A program made the translations under genes and the position numbers. A DNA stretch of 64,000 nt from Apiosordaria backusii (taxonomy: Eukaryota; Ascomycota; Sordariomycetes; Sordariales; Lasiosphaeriaceae): positions 1,240,001 through 1,304,000 of the forward strand of contig JAUKTV010000002.1 in the NCBI GenBank assembly GCA_030549205.1, written 5' to 3'. Under the pieces are notes generated by a model that was given only the letters and a program-made list of their open reading frames with translations, was not told where the DNA came from and did not search any database. Positions 45,751 through 54,410 of the stretch are shown here, piece after piece (position 1 is the first letter of the stretch; every line of letters begins with the position of its first letter).

Positions 45751-46278
45751 TCATAGGTACGATACCACGATGCCATGTGGAGACGTTTGTCTTGGAGATT
45801 CCCCGATTAACCCCTGGATGTTCTTGGTCACGAACATGATGAGTAAGCCTTTAATCTGATGTTTGTGGGCTGAGGGAATATGCATGATGCCAAACCGCCA
45901 GTAAATGGTGTTGTGAGCGCATTGGGCGTCGAGCCAATGCTCAGACCACTCATGTCGGTGAACAATGCCATGAACTGAGATATTTTCGGCCTTCAATAAC
46001 GGTATCTGCTCCAGATCGACGAACACTGATCTTCCAATCCTTGAGCAACACTCTGCGTTGTCGGAAATTGGGGAAACGTTTCGCCGCACAAAACAGACCC
46101 ACGTGGTATCATCAACACCGAGCAAACTAGGTAAAGAGTTTTCCCAAACTTCACCGTTTGCTTTGTCAGAAACAGCTTTTGTTATTTTTACGAAGGAAAA
46201 GGCGGCTCCGCTAACACAATTCTGGAATGTTCTTCGTTGATCACCCTGGGTGGAGTCATCACAGTCTTGGATTTCCAT
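45751..46278 (-). CDS. Doubtful open frame, hypothetical
   Basis: A 175-codon frame between the dehydrogenase promoter and the GH43 stop. Composition is protein-like (FSFVKITKAVSDKANGEVW, SIGRSVFVDLEQIPLLKAE) but there is no domain. It would sit in the promoter region of the dehydrogenase. It may be a small lineage-specific gene or a chance frame. Confidence 0.25.
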   Translation of the reverse strand: MEIQDCDDSTQGDQRRTFQNCVSGAAFSFVKITKAVSDKANGEVWENSLPSLLGVDDTTWVCFVRRNVSPISDNAECCSRIGRSVFVDLEQIPLLKAENISVHGIVHRHEWSEHWLDAQCAHNTIYWRFGIMHIPSAHKHQIKGLLIMFVTKNIQGLIGESPRQTSPHGIVVSYL

Positions 46279-46347
46279 TGCATGTGCTCAAAGATAGCGA
46301 CTCTTTGATTTCCAATACCAAGACTATTTTCCGATACACCTCCAACA

Positions 46348-47970
46348 TCAGACAAGTTCCATAGCAAAACTCTTCACCTTGATCTCTCCTCCCAAAGCCT
46401 TGGTCGCAAAGTTGAAAACGCCATACCTGTACCCAGTAAAGTATCGCCAAGAGTTGCTCATTGCAAAGGCAGGTCCAAGGTTTGTGAAAGTTCTCCCATC
46501 GGTGCTGTAAGAGAAGATAACTTGTCGTCCAATGCTGGTACCAAATGCTGGTGTGATATCAGCTTGAATCCGCAACCAGATCTCCCCAGTGACAGTTGGC
46601 CCAGTCGCTGCCACCCTCCCGGTCGAGCTTGTCGTCCACGATCCCTCTACCAAGTTAAGGTTGTCAACCATGACGATGGAAGCACTATCCACGGTCTTGT
46701 GCAAACCGATGTAGGCAGCCTTATCCCGAAAGAGCACTGCGCCAGCCCTATCACCATCCCTCATCGCTCCAACATCAATCCTAAATGTACCCCTCGACTT
46801 CGGCCCAACAATCCGATGCGTAAGCGTATTTCTCGCCGCAAACAAATCCCCCGTCACCGTCGCCGTTCTCAAAACGAGCCCATTATTCAACGCCCACTTC
46901 CCATCATCAGGGTTGTGATTCCATTCCCACTCTGGCCCCAGCTTCACCCCCTTAAACTCATCAACCCTGGGCCCCAACACGTTGACCTTCCTAGTCGTGT
47001 TCACCGGAATAGGGTACGTCCTCCCCCACCCATTCCCCCCATCCCTCACCACCGTCGGCCACCCATCACCCCCCCAAGTCATCGGCGCAACAACAGGAAT
47101 CCTCCCCCCCGGATACGCATCCAAAAACCCCACATAAAACCACCTCCCATCCTCCGTATCCACCACCCCTCCCTGGTGCGCGTACCCTGCACTCGTTAAG
47201 GGCCCCTGAATCCGATCCACCAGCACCCTCCTCGTGTATGGCCCCCACGGTGAACTCGCCCGCAGTACATACTGCGCATCCGCCGGCCTGGTCGCCCAAA
47301 TCCAATACTCTCCATTTCTTTTATACATCCTCGCCCCCTCCAGCGTCATATCGCTGCTCGTATACACCAGCTGATTCCTCACCTCTCTCAAATCCCCATT
47401 CGCGGCTACACTCAACTGCGCCATTCTGATCTGTGTATTCCCGTACACGACATACACCTGGCTGTCATCCTCGTCAAAAAACAACCCCGCGTCATAGTAG
47501 CACTTGTCAATCACCGGCCTGGGTGTCCAGTTCCAAGTTTCGGGGGGAACCTCCCCGCCGTTTGACCGAGCGTTGCCCCCGGGGCTGGACCAAATGTAGG
47601 TTTTGCCTCCGTCTACGCAGCCGAGCCAGTAGAAGGTGTCTGATGAGGGACGGTAGCGGAGGGTGCTAGCCCAGATGCCCTTGACGTAGGCACGGGAGTT
47701 GGAGGTGAGGTTGTATGCCGCGGCAGGGGAGAAGTTGAGGTGAGGGACGGAGTGAGTAACTGCTTCCCAGTTGGCTAGGTCAAAGGACCGGAGGACGGGT
47801 GCGCCGGGGGAGTAGGCGAAGGTGGAGGAGGAGTAGTAATAGGTGTGGCCTATGCGGAAGACGTCGAGGTCGGGGTGGTCTTGCCAGATTACCGGGTTGG
47901 TGAGGGTTTGGGAGAGGATTAGGGGGCTTTGGGAAAGGAGAAGGGCGGTGATACTAGTGCGGAGGAACAT
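46348..47970 (-). CDS. Secreted GH43 glycosidase (arabinofuranosidase/xylosidase type)
   Basis: Intronless, 540 residues. Signal peptide MFLRTSITALLLSQSPLILSQ, then NPVIWQDHPDLDVFRIGHTY. The Asp of HPDLD is the likely catalytic base of the five-bladed GH43 propeller (about 22-320); IDKCYYDAGLFFDEDD carries the pKa-modulating Asp, and MTLEGARMYKRNGEYW the acid Glu. A C-terminal beta-sandwich (about 340-540: GPEWEWNHNPDDGKWAL, TGRVAATGPTVTGEIWLRI) is present, as in arabinofuranosidases of the double-substituted-xylan type. It should remove arabinose or xylose from hemicellulose outside the cell. Together with GH6 it fits plant cell-wall growth. The tRNA-Lys gene lies 180 bp upstream. Confidence 0.9.
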   Translation of the reverse strand: MFLRTSITALLLSQSPLILSQTLTNPVIWQDHPDLDVFRIGHTYYYSSSTFAYSPGAPVLRSFDLANWEAVTHSVPHLNFSPAAAYNLTSNSRAYVKGIWASTLRYRPSSDTFYWLGCVDGGKTYIWSSPGGNARSNGGEVPPETWNWTPRPVIDKCYYDAGLFFDEDDSQVYVVYGNTQIRMAQLSVAANGDLREVRNQLVYTSSDMTLEGARMYKRNGEYWIWATRPADAQYVLRASSPWGPYTRRVLVDRIQGPLTSAGYAHQGGVVDTEDGRWFYVGFLDAYPGGRIPVVAPMTWGGDGWPTVVRDGGNGWGRTYPIPVNTTRKVNVLGPRVDEFKGVKLGPEWEWNHNPDDGKWALNNGLVLRTATVTGDLFAARNTLTHRIVGPKSRGTFRIDVGAMRDGDRAGAVLFRDKAAYIGLHKTVDSASIVMVDNLNLVEGSWTTSSTGRVAATGPTVTGEIWLRIQADITPAFGTSIGRQVIFSYSTDGRTFTNLGPAFAMSNSWRYFTGYRYGVFNFATKALGGEIKVKSFAMELV

Positions 47971-48124
47971 GGTGACGGCTGGGGGGGTACGTGTGGATAG
48001 GATGTGAGGAGGGGGACATCTCGGTGGTGGTTCAAGGGTCCAAACAGCACTTAAATGTTTTCAAGATGGAAAAACTCCAAAAAGAGACCGAAAGTACACA
48101 GTGCTCAAAATGGAAGGCAAGGAC

Positions 48125-48129
48125 AAAAA
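48125..48129 (-). terminator. Pol III terminator of tRNA-Lys
   Basis: Five T on the minus strand, 22 bp beyond the 3' end of the tRNA gene. Confidence 0.5.
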
Positions 48130-48151
48130 GACTCGTCATTGACGGGAATTG

Positions 48152-48239
48152 AGCCCGACGTGGGGGTCGAACCCACAACCTTGAGATTTTCGGAGTACTC
48201 CATAAGAGTCTCACGCTCTACCGATTGAGCTAGCCGGGC
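48152..48239 (-). tRNA. tRNA-Lys (CTT) with 15-nt intron
   Basis: Acceptor GCCCGGC pairs with GTCGGGC (one G-U). The D arm GCTC-AATCGGTA-GAGC and the T arm GTGGG-TTCGACC-CCCAC are regular. The anticodon stem TGAGA/TCTCA encloses CTCTTA, an intron, and A; the anticodon is CTT. The intron of 15 nt (TGGAGTACTCCGAAA) sits at the canonical position one base 3' of the anticodon. Mature length is 73 nt. Confidence 0.93.
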
Positions 48240-48567
48240 GGCTAGATAATTGTTAGTGATCGGCGCGAAATCTGCACCCATGCGCAACGTCCACGAATGT
48301 TTTGCAGCCCCTGAAAGCTGACAACGTGAAAGTCATTCGCCCCCTTTTTAGATGGTGTCCTTTAAACAAACGCCAATTTCTCCTTGGAGAGCTTGGGAAC
48401 GACAGTTTATTTATCCGCCAGTCGTGAGAATGCATTCCAGTCTGGTGTACAAGCGCGCCAATCAGCCTTTATGCTGCGGATGATCTTTCGGCATCAAGTT
48501 GATGCCCTGGAATGTTACCCTTATTTTGGTCTTGGCTCTTCCCGATTTCTGTGATTCTATGCCTCGG

Positions 48568-48858
48568 CTAGTTTTTGAACTGCTGCCCTTGCGGGGTGAA
48601 TAGGTAGGTAACACCCTGGAGGCGTTCAGCCTCGCCAATCGGCATGGTGATAAAAGCCCGAGCTCTGTCCTGTTTGAGCTCAATAGCTTCGGTTAGCCGG
48701 CGTAAGCTGTCGTACAGGGCAAGATCCCGTGGAGTTTGAACAAAGAACAGCTCGTTTCCGCCACGTCCATGGGGTCTCCCGTCTCCCCTGCCGCTTGTGC
48801 CAGATGCCACACTGCTTATCAAGTAGGTAAAGAGTGGCTTCACAGTAACATAGGGCAT
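48568..48858 (-). CDS. Doubtful small hypothetical protein
   Basis: A 96-codon frame whose second half (ELFFVQTPRDLALYDSLRRL, TEAIELKQDRARAFITMP) reads like real protein. The start MPYVTVKPLFTYL could instead be part of a promoter or an intron. No domain is recognised. It could be the remnant of a larger gene. Confidence 0.3.
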   Translation of the reverse strand: MPYVTVKPLFTYLISSVASGTSGRGDGRPHGRGGNELFFVQTPRDLALYDSLRRLTEAIELKQDRARAFITMPIGEAERLQGVTYLFTPQGQQFKN

Positions 48859-49510
48859 CTGTATGCGTGTGGGTATGTTGGACTATCCTGTGAGCAGTTG
48901 TTGGTTATCCAGGTACTCAGCCCGTCTCGGTCCTGAACTTTTCAGCTTAGAGAAAGGGCTTCATCCTGGAGGTTGGGTGCCTAGTCCCAATCTCTCTGCA
49001 ACGCAAGTTCATCAGGTACCTAGCCAGCTTGCACCTCAAAGTGCCGCAAACTTGTCAGCTAAGGAAGGCAACTACCGTGCTAGAAGCTCGTACTCGTGAA
49101 GCCTTGGCTATTCTGGCTCAAGTTTTGGAGCGGCTCCAGACTTTTCATGATGAATCTTGATTTCAGACAAAGACCTTTCACAGTCTGATTCCAGTCAGCT
49201 GCAAGGCACTTCAAGTCGAGAAGTGTCGACTTCCAGTTCCGGACCGGTCGATTTGACAAACTTCTGGGGAGGTCTTCTTTGTCCGTTCTTCCCCCACCGA
49301 TGGAAGCTTTCTATCCGCGAAGATGCCCGGTCATCTAGAATTCTGGTCGGCGAGCTGCACGTTTGGCGGGAACGTTTCTTTGTGACAGACTACTGATTTA
49401 TAGACAAGACCGTACTGTGAGATGAAAGGAATTAGGGATCATGTCCTGAAACTGACCAGGGATTGTCACAACACCATTCAGTTCCCTCATATTAGCCTCA
49501 ACGTATCATC
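48859..49510. other. Intergenic, upstream of the rhodopsin-domain gene
   Basis: Normal composition, no gene seen. It holds the promoter of the next gene; no clear TATA box. Confidence 0.4.
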
Positions 49511-50776
49511 ATGTCTGACCTTCCCGAAGGCGGCTCCGGCGAACCGGTCATCTCCTGGCAGGCCTTCAACGGCACCATCTGGGCGTTTACGGGGCTCACT
49601 TTCATCACGTTAGTCATCAGGTTGTACACCAGGTGGAGGACGTTTCGCAAACTGTTCTGGGATGACGGTTTCGTCATTATATCTTGGCTCATCGTCTTCA
49701 TAAACGCGGTGGTGTGGGCGACGCAATGGTGGAACATGTACGCCATCATTTGGTGGGGAGCCGGGCTGCAACCATATCCGCCTCCGCTGGACGACATCAA
49801 GCAGTGGATGGACTGCTTGCTGGCCATGCAGCTGCTCATCTTCACCTGTCTCACCTGCGTTAAAGTTGCCCTCTTACTTTTCTTCCGGCGGCTCTACGGC
49901 AAATCCGAGTCGAAGCGGCAAAAGCAATACTGGTGGTTCACCATGATCAGCACCCTGGTCGTATACATCATCAGCATGACCACGCCCCAGTTCAAGTGCT
50001 ACACCAACGACTTCGTCTATCAGAATGATCATTGCAATAGCGGCTGGTTCGTCACCGAAACGTTGATCATCATGACGGTCGTCACCGTGCTAAATCTTAT
50101 CACCGACCTTCTGATTCTCGCCATCCCCATCAACATAGTCTGGAACCTCCAGATCCGCTGGAGGAAGAAGCTCGCTTTGGTCGGCTTGTTTTCTCTCACG
50201 ATTATCACGATGGCCATTGCCATTGTGCGCATCACAGTGCTCCACACCACACGAAAGGAACAGGGCAGCCTTGACCCTGTGGCGCTCATCTTCTGGTCCC
50301 TGATGGAGATTGACATTGCTGTATTGATTGCCTGTCTCTCTTCCTTCCCTCAACTCTTTGCCCGCTCCAAGCCGCGGGAGGCCGAAAAGCCCGTTCCTAC
50401 GGCAAGCATGGTTGAGCGTGTCCGACGGCGCATGGCTGGGGGTGGGAGACCACCAACGAGACCCGAGACTACGTTCTCCGCAAAGGACTCGCAGTGGACC
50501 ACCACGGGAGCCACCTGGACCGCCACGGGAGCCACCGGCACCACCGCGGCCACGACTGGTACTGCTTCACGAATGAGACCTGACCTCGAGGTTGACAACA
50601 ATGACGACACGGCGCCTGCCCTGGTGCCGAAGCAGGGGTGGACGGGAGCCGCTACCACCACTACGCAGATCACGTCCCCTGTGGAGAGTGAAGATGGACT
50701 TAAGGAACCTGAAAATGGGGTTATGCAGAAGATTGAGTATCAGGTTGATCATGACAACCCGGCTGCCCCTCGGTAA
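49511..50776 (+). CDS. Seven-TM fungal rhodopsin-domain (Pth11/SAT5-like) membrane protein
   Basis: Intronless, 421 residues. Seven hydrophobic segments are visible (first TIWAFTGLTFITLVIRLYTR at about 22-41, then GFVIISWLIVFINAVVWAT, LLAMQLLIFTCLTCVKVALL, WWFTMISTLVVYIISM, LIIMTVVTVLNLITDLLILA, LALVGLFSLTIITMAIAIVR, LIFWSLMEIDIAVLIACLSS). This matches the Fung_rhodopsin superfamily with R-Y-x-R and W-D motifs (RLYTRWR...FWDDGFV), abundant in Pezizomycotina. It lacks an obvious retinal lysine. The C-terminal 130 residues are disordered, with Thr/Ala/Gly repeats (TTTGATWTATGATGT). It is likely plasma-membrane, ligand unknown. The start at 49511 follows CATCATG; no upstream frame fits. Confidence 0.85.
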   Translation: MSDLPEGGSGEPVISWQAFNGTIWAFTGLTFITLVIRLYTRWRTFRKLFWDDGFVIISWLIVFINAVVWATQWWNMYAIIWWGAGLQPYPPPLDDIKQWMDCLLAMQLLIFTCLTCVKVALLLFFRRLYGKSESKRQKQYWWFTMISTLVVYIISMTTPQFKCYTNDFVYQNDHCNSGWFVTETLIIMTVVTVLNLITDLLILAIPINIVWNLQIRWRKKLALVGLFSLTIITMAIAIVRITVLHTTRKEQGSLDPVALIFWSLMEIDIAVLIACLSSFPQLFARSKPREAEKPVPTASMVERVRRRMAGGGRPPTRPETTFSAKDSQWTTTGATWTATGATGTTAATTGTASRMRPDLEVDNNDDTAPALVPKQGWTGAATTTTQITSPVESEDGLKEPENGVMQKIEYQVDHDNPAAPR

Positions 50777-51190
50777 GTTGTACCACCCCTAACGGCTAAC
50801 CATGCTATCTTGGAATAGCAGTGCTGACTTCGAGACAGAAAACCCAATGACAGCTCTGTTTAGCTGAACCTTTGTTCTTGCCGCGTCTGCTTATTCGATT
50901 TGGGTTCGAAAATCCCTTGGTGTTTGTACATTCCGCGCTACTACGCAATTGGACACCTTAGCAAGCTCTGAAAATACAGCAATGCCTTACTTGAATATAT
51001 GGCCTCATAAACCTGGTTGGTACGAACAAATGTTACTACAACACCTTCATTTCTTACTAGCACACATGAGCATGGTTTAGAAAGGCTAGGGGCTTAATGA
51101 GAAAGGGCTTTGAACATATCAGTGCCGCCCTCGCATCGGATTACGCAGTACCTTACCTTATCTTCATTGTTAATAAATTTATTTTCCACA
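50777..51190. other. Intergenic, no gene seen
   Basis: About 410 bp between the rhodopsin-domain gene and the helicase fragment. AT content rises towards the right. Nothing recognised. Confidence 0.4.
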
Positions 51191-52078
51191 TCATCTCCTG
51201 GCTGTCACCTGTGCCTTGCTGTCACCGGACTCCAACACCACCGGCTCCAACGTCTCGATCAACCTCCTCCACAACCCTACACTTTCCTCATCGTCCCCCT
51301 TAATAAGCGTCCCCTTATTCCCGATCACTACCAGCCCTCTTCTAACCCTCGTAAGGGCAACATTCATCCTCCTCAGATCCTTTAAAAACCCAATCTCGCT
51401 ATATTTATTATACCTTACCGTCACAAACATAACCATATCTACCTTCCTACCCTAAAACGCATCAATACTACTTACCTCCACTAACCCCGTCCCTATAACC
51501 TAAGCTAATATCCGTTTCAGTAATTTAACCTACTTAATATAAGGCGTTAAAACCGCCACCGTCTATATTACTTTCTCTTTTTTATCCTTCTCAGTAAGCA
51601 TAGTTAAAAGCTTACAAACTCCTAAACAAACTCCCGCTTACCCCTTATTAACTTTACTAGTTCTACTAACCTCCTTTTTAACATCGCACTTAACCTATAT
51701 CCCCCTTTTATCCCCACCCCCTAGCTATAGAAACTACGTCTTTTCTAACCTTCTTTTACTACCTTTTATTTCTGTTAATAACCTCCCCTAATAAAACTCC
51801 CTCGAAGGAAACTTACATAACGAAGTGTATATCCAGTACTGCGTATCTAGTATTAACCTCTCCACTTTCCCATTCTTACCATCCTTACTAATGGACGTAA
51901 ATACCCTTTTAAAAAGCGACCTATCCCTCCCTACAGCCACTACCTCTGGCTGTATAGTCAGCTGAAGCTGCACATAATCATCTACTAATACGGCCTTTTT
52001 ACATCCTTTTACTAACGGCACTAAGCTGCTTCCCTTCATCTGCTGGGATGCCTTATCGATGATAATAATATCAAACAT
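51191..52078 (-). pseudogene. RIP-damaged C-terminal part of an SF1 (UPF1/ZNFX1-type) helicase
   Basis: The minus strand reads FDIIIIDKASQQ, SSLVPLVKGCKKAVLVDD and QPEVVAVGRDRSLFKR, the motif II/III region (a DEAS-type box, mutated to DKAS). It then reads VAVLTPYIK-stop-VKLLKR, VEVSSIDAF-stop-GRKVDMV, FLKDLRRMNVALTRVRRG and LVVIGNK, i.e. motifs IV-VI. The two marked stops are TAG at positions that should be Gln (CAG), i.e. C-to-T changes. The N-terminal half is missing: the frame ends exactly where the DNA becomes extremely A/T-rich at 52080. Such helicases unwind RNA/DNA and the family includes NFX1-type zinc-finger proteins. Not functional. Confidence 0.85.
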
Positions 52079-53982
52079 TTCGTTTCTTAAAATATAAGTA
52101 TTTACTCTTTTTTAAAATTTATTAATAAAATAATTTTTATTATAAATAATATAATAAATACTATTATTATTTAATTTAAAATATTTAAAAATATAATAGA
52201 ATTAAAAAACTATTTATAGTTAAAAGGTTAAGTATAATTTAATATTTTAATTTTAAATATAATTATAATTAATAATAATAAAATCTTTAATTTTTTAAAA
52301 AAGTAGATATTTGAAAAGGATATATAATATTAATTAATATATAAAGTTTATTTGATTAATAAGTTTATTATTAAATAAAAAAACTTTATTATTATTTAAT
52401 TTTTAATTATTATAACTATCTTTTTTTAAAAAACTATTATTATTATTAAAGGTTTAATAAAAATAATAACTAAAAAACATTTTATTCTATAATAATAATA
52501 ATAATAATAATTAATACTTTAAAGCAATTAATTAAACTCTTTTTAAAGGAAAAAGATTGAAAAAAGGAAAATTAAATTCTTTTAAAATAAAAAGCTAAAG
52601 TAAGTTTATTATAAAGCTAACTTTAAAATATTTTTAAATTATATTTAAAATATCTTTAAAATTTAATAAAAAAAAGAAATAAAAAAAATATATATATATA
52701 AAATTTCTTTCTTCCTTAATAAAAAATCTATATTAAATATTAAGAATGTTAATAAATTTAATACTTTAATAATTAAAACCCTTAACTTTATATCTACCTA
52801 CTATCTTTATAATATAAAGCTAAGTCTTTTAACGTTATAAGCTTACCTTATATCCAGCTAAGGTAATTTAGGTGGTCAGAAAGTAGGGTAGTTAGAAAGG
52901 AGTAGTGTAATCTCAGTAGCTTAGACCAGTGCGTCGCATGTACCCTGGGCTTCACCTCCCACTTATACCCTAGCACCCCCAACCAGCCAATCAGAAGCCC
53001 ATATCATATAACAGCGACAACTGGTCTGAGGCCCGAAGTAGAATTTTAGAACAAAATGTGCCATTTTCTACTACTACTAGGCCACTACTGGGCCCAATTA
53101 GGTGCAATATATATTGAAAGAAAGCCCTAAAAAAGACAGTCTTTTTAAGCCTTGTTACACCTTAGTAGGCCTTATATTGGCCAAGTAGTAAGTGTGATAG
53201 GCTAGGTCTCCCACACCTACTTACACCTACCATACCTACTTACATCTACCACTTGGCCAATATAAAGCTTACTAAGGTGCAACCAATATCAAAAAGACTG
53301 TCTTTTTCAGAGCTTTCTTCTAACATATATTGTACTCAGTTGGGCCTAGTAGTAGTAGAAAAGGTAGTATAGTAGGCCAGGTCTTCCACACCTACTTACA
53401 CCTATCACACCTACTTATACCCACCACTTGGCCAATATAAGGCTTACCAAGGTACAACTAGGCTTAAAAAGACCATCTTTTCCAGGGCCTTCTTTTAATA
53501 TATATTGCACCCAATTGGGCTCAGTAGTAGTAGAAAAGGTAGTATAGAAGGCTAACTTTCCATACCTACTATACTTAATAAACTACCTTTTTAACTATCA
53601 CTTAGCCAATATAAGGCCAAATTTAATAAAAGAAATATACCTAAAAAAGCCCTTAAAGAGACTATCTTCAGTATAGAATTACCTTTATTATATATATTAT
53701 ATTAAAAAAGTTGGTATAGGTCATCCTTGGTATGTTGAAAAAATCGTCATTTTAGTACATTTTCTTCAAGGTTTTATTAATTCGCTTATAAATTGAATAT
53801 AATAGCTATAATAATAAAAAAAGTGTCATTATATAGTTAAAAGGCAGGCTTTATTTTAATATAAGGTATACTATTATAATTATTGTAGCTGTAGTAAAAT
53901 AAAAGAATATATTGAAAAAGTAAGTTTTCTTTTGTATGTAAATCGGCACATTTTCTCCCAAAAATCCACATGGGTTCTCAGA
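52079..53982. other. RIP-degraded AT-rich block with an internal repeat module
   Basis: 52080-52850 is nearly pure A/T without recognisable protein. 52860-53540 is less extreme and holds the inverted/direct repeat module listed separately. 53540-53980 is AT-rich again. The remaining half of the helicase gene, if once present, should be in the first part. Confidence 0.55.
53080..53540. repeat. Nested inverted and direct repeats, about 100-200 bp units
   Basis: The segment GCCCAATTAGGTGCAATATA...ACCTTAGTAGG...TTGGCCAAGTAGTAAG (53091-53205) recurs inverted at about 53255-53345 (CTTGGCCAATATAA...CTAAGGTGCA...GTTGGGCC). Units of CACACCTACTTACACCTACC follow. A second, direct copy of the inverted unit lies at 53380-53520 and a partial third at 53540-53700. 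It could be a decayed foldback element or MITE pair. Confidence 0.6.
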
Positions 53983-54105
53983 CTATCTCTGAGAATTGCA
54001 TTTGGGGGGCCCACTTATATATGCAAGTGGCCTGTGCGGCCTAACCAGGGTCCTGAAGAGATGGTCTGAGCCACTGAGACTAGAAAGGGGGTGGGTCTGA
54101 CTTAC

Positions 54106-54231
54106 ATGACAGTTGGAGGTGGCAGCAAGCAACGAGTTGTCGTCCTCTTCGCGGCCTGTGGCATCAGCACGCCTCTCTAGGAGCAGTCGGACGACCTCCA
54201 CCCAGCCCAGCTCCTGTTGCCCTTCAACAGG
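54106..54231 (-). pseudogene. Ankyrin-repeat fragment
   Basis: The minus strand reads LGWVEVVRLLLERRADATG, one ankyrin repeat (xxHLEVVRLLLERGADA), followed by REEDDNSLLAATSNCH and a GTAAGT splice donor at 54105. A TGA bounds it 42 bp upstream of the repeat. No neighbouring repeats are found, so this is a stranded exon, perhaps of a HET/NACHT-type protein whose other parts are lost. Confidence 0.5.
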
Positions 54232-54410
54232 TCGTCAGATTCTCAGAAGCCTTTCCTCACCGCTGGCTACAGAGTCACAGACACGATAGATACCCCCGGT
54301 TTAAGGCGGAATATCATCTTCAACTGTGCCACTTGTGCAGAAAGGAATTCGTTTGTCCAGATTTAAAGGCATTTAATGCCATCTTGAATCTATCTTCCTG
54401 AAGAGGTCCG

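Noticed and set aside
38677..47970. Secondary-metabolite gene cluster around the dehydrogenase, tyrosinase and reductase
   Set aside because: No polyketide synthase, peptide synthetase, terpene synthase or pathway regulator is present in the window.
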